DNA of 45,906 nt from Pseudomonadota bacterium (GTDB lineage Bacteria > Myxococcota_A > UBA796 > GCA-2862545): positions 1 through 45,906 of the forward strand of contig PKDJ01000129.1 of the NCBI GenBank assembly GCA_002862545.1, in the 5' to 3' direction. A program made the translations under genes and the position numbers. Positions within the stretch are counted from its first letter, which is position 1; each line of letters begins with the position of its first letter. Positions 40,073 through 45,906 of this stretch are shown one piece after another. The notes beneath the pieces were generated by a model, which made no database searches, was not told where the DNA came from, and worked only from the letters and a program-made list of their open reading frames with translations.

Positions 40073-40639
40073 ATGTACTGGCCGCTGATGCTGCTGCGCC
40101 GCATGCGCGGGCGCCTCGGTGCGTGTGTCGTGCTCTGCTGTGTCGCGACGCCCGCCTTGGGGCAGGACCAGACGGTCAGCCGCTCTCGGGGCAAGCCCGA
40201 CGGCATCGTGGTGCTGTGGCCCAGGGTCGTTCCGGAGACGAGTGACGAGTCGATCCAGAAGCTGGCTCGCTCGCTTCAGCGTCGTCTCGCGAGCATCGCG
40301 GCCACTGTGGTGCCCGAGCGAAGGCTGATCGACGTGAGACCGGCGAGCGAGAGGGTCTGTCCCGCGTACAGGGGCTGCAAGGCGCCGAGTGTCGGGCTGG
40401 TCCTAGGGCATCAGGACGGCGGCTGCGCGGTCGTCGCGCTCGTCAGCGCGCCGGGAGAGTCACCACAGCGTCTGGTACCGTGGGCCGGAGACTTCAACTT
40501 TGAGGAGGGTGCTGTGCCCTTCCGCAGCCCACCGGAGGACGCCATCACCGTGACGGAGCTCGTGCCGTGCGCGCTCCTGCGCAAGGAGATCCGGAACGAG
40601 GTCGTGGAGCTGCCTCTTCGCCAGGCTCTGAAGGAGTGA
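40073..40639 (+). CDS. Exported hypothetical protein
   Basis: Signal peptide-like GACVVLCCVATPALGQ; GKPDGIVVLWPRVVPETSDESIQKLARSLQRRLASIAATVVPERR. Confidence 0.65.
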   Translation: MYWPLMLLRRMRGRLGACVVLCCVATPALGQDQTVSRSRGKPDGIVVLWPRVVPETSDESIQKLARSLQRRLASIAATVVPERRLIDVRPASERVCPAYRGCKAPSVGLVLGHQDGGCAVVALVSAPGESPQRLVPWAGDFNFEEGAVPFRSPPEDAITVTELVPCALLRKEIRNEVVELPLRQALKE

Positions 40640-40641
40640 GC

Positions 40642-41211
40642 GTGGAGACCAGGAAGAAGTGGATCTCACGGTTCATCGTCTGGCACTGGACGCTTGCTCT
40701 CCCGTGGTTGTTTCCTTTCCATGACGTGATCAACGCGGCCCGCGTGTTCGCGGACATGTACTACTTCACGACGGGCACCTGGCAGGCTTGGTACATGTTT
40801 GCCGGCGCTCCTCTCGGCTCATCGCACCTCGTCAGCGACGTGGAGCTGGCGGATGGCACGAGGGTTCGCTTCGAGCTGCCACGCGTCGCTGAGATGGGTC
40901 ACCTCGAGGCCTGGTGGGGCTACCGCTACCGGGAGTTCGAGCATCGCCTGATCACGGGTCACCGTCTGCATGTGGTGCTGCCCGAGCGCGCCATGGACGA
41001 CTGGGCGAGGTTCGTGACGCGCAAGGTGGACACCGGTGGACGGGAGCCTGTTCGGGTCATCCTCTCCAACTGCGGTCTGCCTACACCCACCCTCGACGAG
41101 ACGTGGGCAGAGACCGAGTGGGTCGACTACACGGCCCGGCTGCGCAACCCGGCGCTGTGGGAGTGCGAGGTGTTCCACACCCTCGAGCTGACCGGGGAGG
41201 AGTCGCCATGA
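40642..41211 (+). CDS. Small membrane-associated protein adjoining HTTM gene
   Basis: GTG start; one N-terminal hydrophobic segment HWTLALPWLFPFHDVINAARVF; soluble domain with WWGYRYREFEHRL; ATGA overlap with the next gene. Confidence 0.75.
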   Translation: METRKKWISRFIVWHWTLALPWLFPFHDVINAARVFADMYYFTTGTWQAWYMFAGAPLGSSHLVSDVELADGTRVRFELPRVAEMGHLEAWWGYRYREFEHRLITGHRLHVVLPERAMDDWARFVTRKVDTGGREPVRVILSNCGLPTPTLDETWAETEWVDYTARLRNPALWECEVFHTLELTGEESP

Positions 41212-42131
41212 TGGAGGGGCTCTCTTCCGCCTGGGACCGCTTCTTCTTCACGCCACAGCGCATGGTGGCCCTCGCGCTCTGCCGCATCGCCACGGGTGTG
41301 GTGACGCTGTACTGCTTGCTCCTCATGCTGCCGCTCGTGGAGATGTTCTTCACGGATGACGGATGGATCACGGCGAGCCAGCACCTCGCGACGGTGTTTC
41401 GGCCCGATCCCACCTTCTTCCTGATCACGGGCTCGCCGCCGGCGCTCGTCTGGGCGGTCTGGGTCGGTGCCATCCTGCTCTCCGTGAGCCTGACGGTGGG
41501 CTACCGCACGAAGGCCACCGCGATCATTCTGTACATCGTCCTGCTCTCGATCCACGAGCGGGACACGTTCCTGATCAACGGTGGCGACCTGGTGATCCGC
41601 ACCCTCGTGTTTTGGTTGGCCCTCGCACCTTGGGGGGGCGGTGCGGCGCTCTCCGTGGATGCCTGGCTGCGGGAGCGAGCCGAGCCGGGGGCCGCACCTC
41701 TCGAGGCCTGGGGCTGGGTGCAGCGCATGATCCAGATCCAGATCGTGATGCTTTACCTGATCACGTTCTCGTGGAAGCTCAAGTTCGACCGGTGGCACAA
41801 CGGCTCGGCGATTCACGAGTCGATGGGAGCCGTCGAGTTCGTGCCCCCCGGGATGGAGCTCCTGCTCAACTACCCGTGGCTCACGGCCAGCCTCACGTGG
41901 ATCGTGGTGGTCACGCAGGCTCTGCTGCCGCTCTGCCTGATCTGGCGTCGAGCTCGGCCCGTCGCCTTCCTGCTGGGCTTCCTGCTGCACGGGTGGATCA
42001 TCGTGTTCATGCGGATTCCCGTGTTCGGCCTGATCATGTGGGCGTCGTACTTCGCCTTTCTCGAAGAGGACCAAGCGGATCGCATCGTGGGATGGCTGCG
42101 TCGACGCGGACTGCCCACACCAGGCACGTAG
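41208..42131 (+). CDS. HTTM-domain (vitamin K-dependent gamma-carboxylase-like) membrane protein
   Basis: MMEGLSSAWDRFFFTPQRMVALALCRIATGVVTLYCLLLM...WITASQHL...SIHERDTFLINGGDLVIRTLVFWLALAPWGGGAALSVDAWL...MLYLITFSWKLKFDRWHNGSAIHES. Confidence 0.8.
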   Translation: MMEGLSSAWDRFFFTPQRMVALALCRIATGVVTLYCLLLMLPLVEMFFTDDGWITASQHLATVFRPDPTFFLITGSPPALVWAVWVGAILLSVSLTVGYRTKATAIILYIVLLSIHERDTFLINGGDLVIRTLVFWLALAPWGGGAALSVDAWLRERAEPGAAPLEAWGWVQRMIQIQIVMLYLITFSWKLKFDRWHNGSAIHESMGAVEFVPPGMELLLNYPWLTASLTWIVVVTQALLPLCLIWRRARPVAFLLGFLLHGWIIVFMRIPVFGLIMWASYFAFLEEDQADRIVGWLRRRGLPTPGT

Positions 42132-42134
42132 GGC

Positions 42135-43025
42135 TCAGTTCTCGTCGAGCCACTCGTCTGCTGCTCTGAAGTTGTTGTCGATGCCGTTGCGGGTGGTGCC
42201 GCTGACCATGTCATCAGACACGCTCAGGCCAAACTCGGTCTCGGCCCAGAGGCAGAGCATGCGGAGCGAGCCGCCCCCAGTGCTGTCCGTCTCGAACTCT
42301 GCCCCCTTGCCGGCGGTGTAGCCGCCGCCGTCACGGGGAACCCAGATGTCGATGCTGTAGGACTGCTGAATCTCGGCGTTGTCCTTCCGCCCTGGGAAGA
42401 CCTCGGTGGTCCAGGAGCGAGCGATGAAGGCCCAGCGCGGCTCACCCGTGTTGACGGCCTCCTCGCCGTCAGGCACGTCGGCGGGGTCGGGCAGGTTCAG
42501 GTCGACCCAGCGGTAGTCCTTGGGGAACCAGTAGTCGACCGTCATCAGGGCGTTCTCTTTCGTGAGCTCGTTCTCGACGCGCAGGAACTCGCAGCTCTTG
42601 TCGAGCCAGCAGTCCGCTCCCTCCAGGAACGTACGCTCGTAGTACTCGGGCGAGTACGGCTCCACGGGGGTGTGGTCGACGAGCATGTGGATGCGCTTGT
42701 GCTCGTCGGGCCCGTGTGGCGACAGAGCGGCCACAGCGACAGGCAGAGCATTGGCGAGGTCACGACCGGGGCGCTCGATGCCCTTTACGTCGGCCTTGGT
42801 GAGGACCTCGGGAGCGAGCGCGCGGTCATTGACGTTCTTCGAGGCGACATCCATGCCCTGGTAGATCTGGCCCTCCAGCTCCCGGATGGCGAAGGCGACA
42901 TCTTGAGGCGGCGCCTCGAAGGCCTGGAAGAGGTACTGGACCGCATCACTGAACTCGGGGTTCGCCTGCGGAATCTTGGAGCAGCCGGCGAGAGGCAGCA
43001 CGACCAGGAGCAAGGAGAGGTGCAT
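42135..43025 (-). CDS. Hypothetical lipoprotein
   Basis: MHLSLLLVVLPLAGCSKIPQANPEF lipobox; no family recognised. Confidence 0.75.
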   Translation of the reverse strand: MHLSLLLVVLPLAGCSKIPQANPEFSDAVQYLFQAFEAPPQDVAFAIRELEGQIYQGMDVASKNVNDRALAPEVLTKADVKGIERPGRDLANALPVAVAALSPHGPDEHKRIHMLVDHTPVEPYSPEYYERTFLEGADCWLDKSCEFLRVENELTKENALMTVDYWFPKDYRWVDLNLPDPADVPDGEEAVNTGEPRWAFIARSWTTEVFPGRKDNAEIQQSYSIDIWVPRDGGGYTAGKGAEFETDSTGGGSLRMLCLWAETEFGLSVSDDMVSGTTRNGIDNNFRAADEWLDEN

Positions 43026-43179
43026 CGAGACTCCGAGCGATGACGGCCCGCGATCGTACCCGGTAGTGCGTCGAGCGTCACGCTGTGTTCGTGGTCTCGA
43101 GGTGTCTCTAGCGACACACGGACACGCCTTGGGCGCGACGTCTGGTTGATGCGGCCTTAAGGGGCGGTCGGAGGTGAAC

Positions 43180-44271
43180 ATGGTGTGCACGACCCTCGCA
43201 TGGTGGCTCCTCGCTGCCGGTGCTCTGGCGCAGGAGACCGAGGGTTCTACTGTCGAGCCGACGACGAGCGAGTCCGCACCTGCTGCTCCCGCCGATGCGA
43301 CGGTGGCTCCGGTCAGTGCCTCAGATGACGACATGATCGAAGAGGTCATCGTCTACGGCGATCTGTTCGCTAGGTGGGACGGCACGCGCTGGTTGATCAT
43401 GACCGAGATGGGTGTGCCCTATGCGCTCATGATGGCCTCGAATGAGAACGACCAGTTTCGCACCAACTCCTTTCAGGTTCGCGCGGTGATTGCCTGCGAC
43501 AAGGACTGGAAGCTCGGCAAGAAGCGGTACGAGGTGCTGTGTGACGTCGAGGACTTCTCGATGCAGGCGGGTGTCCAGCGGAGCGAGCGCGGCACGAAGC
43601 CCCTTGCGCAGGCCGAGCGCACGCTCGCGGAGGTGGACGCCAAGCTCACCGGGGCGAAGCTGCAGCTGCAGGTGCTGGACGATGGGCGCGTCGCACAGAC
43701 GCAGATCGAGGGTGTCACGACGCGAAACCGAAGGGAGTCGCTTCAGAACCAGCTGATGAACCAGGTGCTCGACCGCTTGATGAGTGGGTTTCATCTCAAG
43801 CTGCGCAAGTTCAACCAGCTGAACGAGGGCGACTGGCTCGAGTACAACTCGACCCTCATGAGCATGCCGGCGCCGGTGAACATCACGCCGGCTGGAACAA
43901 ACATGGTCAAGCACTACCTGAACCACTTCGAGGGGCACACTCTGGTGCAGAGCATTGGCCGGGGAATGGTCAGCGTGCCGCTGGACCGCGAGACCAAGAC
44001 CTCTGGCCCCGAGGCCATCAAGAACTACAAGCTCGACCTGATCGGCGTGTCGATCTTCGATATCGACGAGGGCTACATGACCGAGAGGGTCTGGGCCCTC
44101 GAGGGCACCGTGACCGCGGGCGCGTTCTTCGACGACGGCGGCTACTGGTACGCGGGCCGCATCGAGATGCTCGACGAAGACGAGCGGCCCGATCTGGGTC
44201 CCACGCGGGTGATCAACAACCGCGGCGAGGAGGACTTGAACCTTCCGCCCTGGGTCGCCATCGAGCGCTGA
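43180..44271 (+). CDS. Exported hypothetical protein
   Basis: MVCTTLAWWLLAAGALAQETEG signal peptide; GGAGG SD 5 nt before ATG 43180 (GTG 43174 is the listed ORF start). Confidence 0.75.
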   Translation: MVCTTLAWWLLAAGALAQETEGSTVEPTTSESAPAAPADATVAPVSASDDDMIEEVIVYGDLFARWDGTRWLIMTEMGVPYALMMASNENDQFRTNSFQVRAVIACDKDWKLGKKRYEVLCDVEDFSMQAGVQRSERGTKPLAQAERTLAEVDAKLTGAKLQLQVLDDGRVAQTQIEGVTTRNRRESLQNQLMNQVLDRLMSGFHLKLRKFNQLNEGDWLEYNSTLMSMPAPVNITPAGTNMVKHYLNHFEGHTLVQSIGRGMVSVPLDRETKTSGPEAIKNYKLDLIGVSIFDIDEGYMTERVWALEGTVTAGAFFDDGGYWYAGRIEMLDEDERPDLGPTRVINNRGEEDLNLPPWVAIER

Positions 44272-44451
44272 GCCGCCTCGTCAGGAGGAGGGGCGTCAGG
44301 GTTGCGTCGGCTACGCGGTGCGCTTCCGGGGCCACGGTGTGTGGAGTGGTTCGTCTGCGCCGTGCCCCGATCCAATTCTGGACGATGGGTCAGTTTGGGT
44401 GTACGGTAAAACCGGACGGCCGGTCGGAATGTCGTTCTAGCGAGGCACTCC

Positions 44452-44760
44452 ATGCTCCATCTCGGTCTCACACTCTCCGATTTAGTTGGTGCTCTCTTTG
44501 CGATGGGCGAGGTGTCGAGTGAGATCCTGTTGCGAGATCTCGGCCTCGGGCACATCGCCGACACGTCCGTGGCGCTCCTGATCGGAGATCTCACGGTCCG
44601 AGAGACGATCGACTACGCCCGCATCCTGATGGAGCAGGGTCGAGCGATCGAGGCCGAAGAGCTGGCGATGGCTGCGCTGGCGGCCGCCGCCGGAGCCGTG
44701 GTGCAGACGGCTCAGGTGCGCTGGGTCACGTGGCGGCAGGGGAGCCAGGCCGTCGCCTGA
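44452..44760 (+). CDS. Small helical hypothetical protein (102 aa)
   Basis: MLHLGLTLSDLVGALFAMGEVSSEILLRDLGLGHIADTSVALLIGDLTVRETIDYARILMEQGRAIEAEELAMAALAAAAGAVV. Confidence 0.55.
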   Translation: MLHLGLTLSDLVGALFAMGEVSSEILLRDLGLGHIADTSVALLIGDLTVRETIDYARILMEQGRAIEAEELAMAALAAAAGAVVQTAQVRWVTWRQGSQAVA

Positions 44761-44769
44761 GTCTGCGGC

Positions 44770-45906
44770 TCATTCCCAGGGAATATCGACGACCGCGGCC
44801 GTCACGTTGTCGCTGCCACCCGCATCGTTGGCCGCGCGCAGGAGCCGGTTGACGGTGCGTCGTGGGTCGATGTCCGTGCCGAGGATGCGCTCGATGTCTG
44901 CATCGACGACCTCGCCCCACAGGCCATCCGAGCAGATCAACAGCCGGTCACCCGGCATCACGTCGAAGCCCTCGATGTCGGGCTCGAGATCGTCCGAGTT
45001 GCCGAGGAATGACAGCAGGACATTGGACTTCGGGTGGGTGCGGGCCTCGTCCTCGGTGATCTTGCCCGCGGCCACCATCGCGGCGACCATCGAGTGGTCC
45101 TCGGTCAACCGGCGTAGCTCGCCATCACGAAGGAGGTAGGCGCGGCTGTCGCCGGCGTGGCCGACGAAGACCTTGGACTTGGTGCCCTCGGTGACGAGCA
45201 GGGCGCACACGAGGGTCGTCCCCATGTGACGGCGATGCTCGTGGGCGAAGGTCACCACTGCGAGGTTGGCTTGCTCGAAGCCCTCCTCGAGCAGCTTGGG
45301 CGCCTCAGCCCAGGTGCAGGCGTCCTTGTCGCCGAACTTTCGCTGGATGGCTCGACAGGCCGTGCGCGTGGCGAGCTGCGAGGCGACATCCCCGCTGAAG
45401 TGCCCGCCCATGCCATCGGCCACGGCGATCAGGCTGGCGTTCTTTCCGAGTGCACGCCACTGGAAGGCGTCTTCGTTGAGGCTGCGCACCATGCCCGGAT
45501 CGCTGAGGCCCGCGGCGCGGGAGAGGCCGCGGAAGGGCTGTCGACGTCGGCTCGCGAACTGGGTGGCGGCGCCGGCGAGGAGGTCGGCGGTCTCCCACTG
45601 GCCGCGGCGCGCATCCTTGAGGAAGGTTCGAAGTTCTTCGTCTTCGACGGGGCAGTACGAGCCCAGGATCTCACAGATGTCGCGGACATCGCGGAGCGGC
45701 GGCTGGGTAAAGTCCTCGCAGGGACGAATCGGCCGATCCGAGAGCTGCTCGACCTCCAGGTCGAAGAGACGAACCTGTCCATTCGGCGCGATCAGGATGT
45801 TGCCGGCCTCGATGCGCTTGAGGACCACCCCGTAGCTGTGGAGGTGCGACAGTGCGTCCGCCAGGTTGAAGGTGGCGCGCAGCACATCCTCACTGGAGAG
45901 GGGGGC
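44770..45906 (-). CDS. PP2C-type Ser/Thr phosphatase with N-terminal degenerate kinase-like segment; 5' end beyond window
   Basis: MVRSLNEDAFQW; IAVADGMGGHFSGDVAS; VGHAGDSRAYLLRDGELRRLTEDHS; LLICSDGLWGEVVD; GGSDNVTAAVVDI. Upstream part ADALSHLHSYGVVLKRIEAGNILIAPNGQVRLFDLEVE resembles the kinase catalytic loop. The frame is open to the window edge. Confidence 0.88.
   Translation of the reverse strand, partial: APLSSEDVLRATFNLADALSHLHSYGVVLKRIEAGNILIAPNGQVRLFDLEVEQLSDRPIRPCEDFTQPPLRDVRDICEILGSYCPVEDEELRTFLKDARRGQWETADLLAGAATQFASRRRQPFRGLSRAAGLSDPGMVRSLNEDAFQWRALGKNASLIAVADGMGGHFSGDVASQLATRTACRAIQRKFGDKDACTWAEAPKLLEEGFEQANLAVVTFAHEHRRHMGTTLVCALLVTEGTKSKVFVGHAGDSRAYLLRDGELRRLTEDHSMVAAMVAAGKITEDEARTHPKSNVLLSFLGNSDDLEPDIEGFDVMPGDRLLICSDGLWGEVVDADIERILGTDIDPRRTVNRLLRAANDAGGSDNVTAAVVDIPWE

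Overview
GC-rich window with a myxobacterial (Myxococcota-like) character: three MYXO-CTERM-type C-termini (GC.C plus a hydrophobic stretch plus RRR), an AgmX/PglI-like C-terminus, and many exported proteins or lipoproteins. I support about 29 CDSs. Left part: a TldD/PmbA-like protease, a giant acidic beta-helix/MopE-repeat surface protein, a penicillin acylase-like lipoprotein, an HEXXH metalloprotease, an OmpA-type barrel without its OmpA domain, a trypsin-like protease, an MBL-fold hydrolase and an M2 (ACE-like) peptidase. Middle: metH plus an O-methyltransferase, a two-zinc-finger coiled-coil protein, a MiaB/MtaB-type radical SAM enzyme coupled to fhs, and a TetR-TolC-adaptor-RND efflux operon. 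Right part: exported orphan proteins, a fused MFS/spermidine synthase-like protein, an OmpA-family operon ending in an HTTM protein with a small partner, and an edge-truncated protein that joins a kinase-like segment to a PP2C phosphatase. No tRNA, rRNA, CRISPR array or IS element was seen. Strongest observations: a three-unit higher-order super-repeat (about 405 bp) inside the giant MopE-like protein; a probable ATC start codon for the TetR gene next to operator-like inverted repeats; a degenerate kinase segment fused to PP2C; a 28-nt palindrome whose only non-Watson-Crick pairs are G.U on the + strand; and a split HTTM gene pair. All functional calls are from reading motifs; no database search was run.
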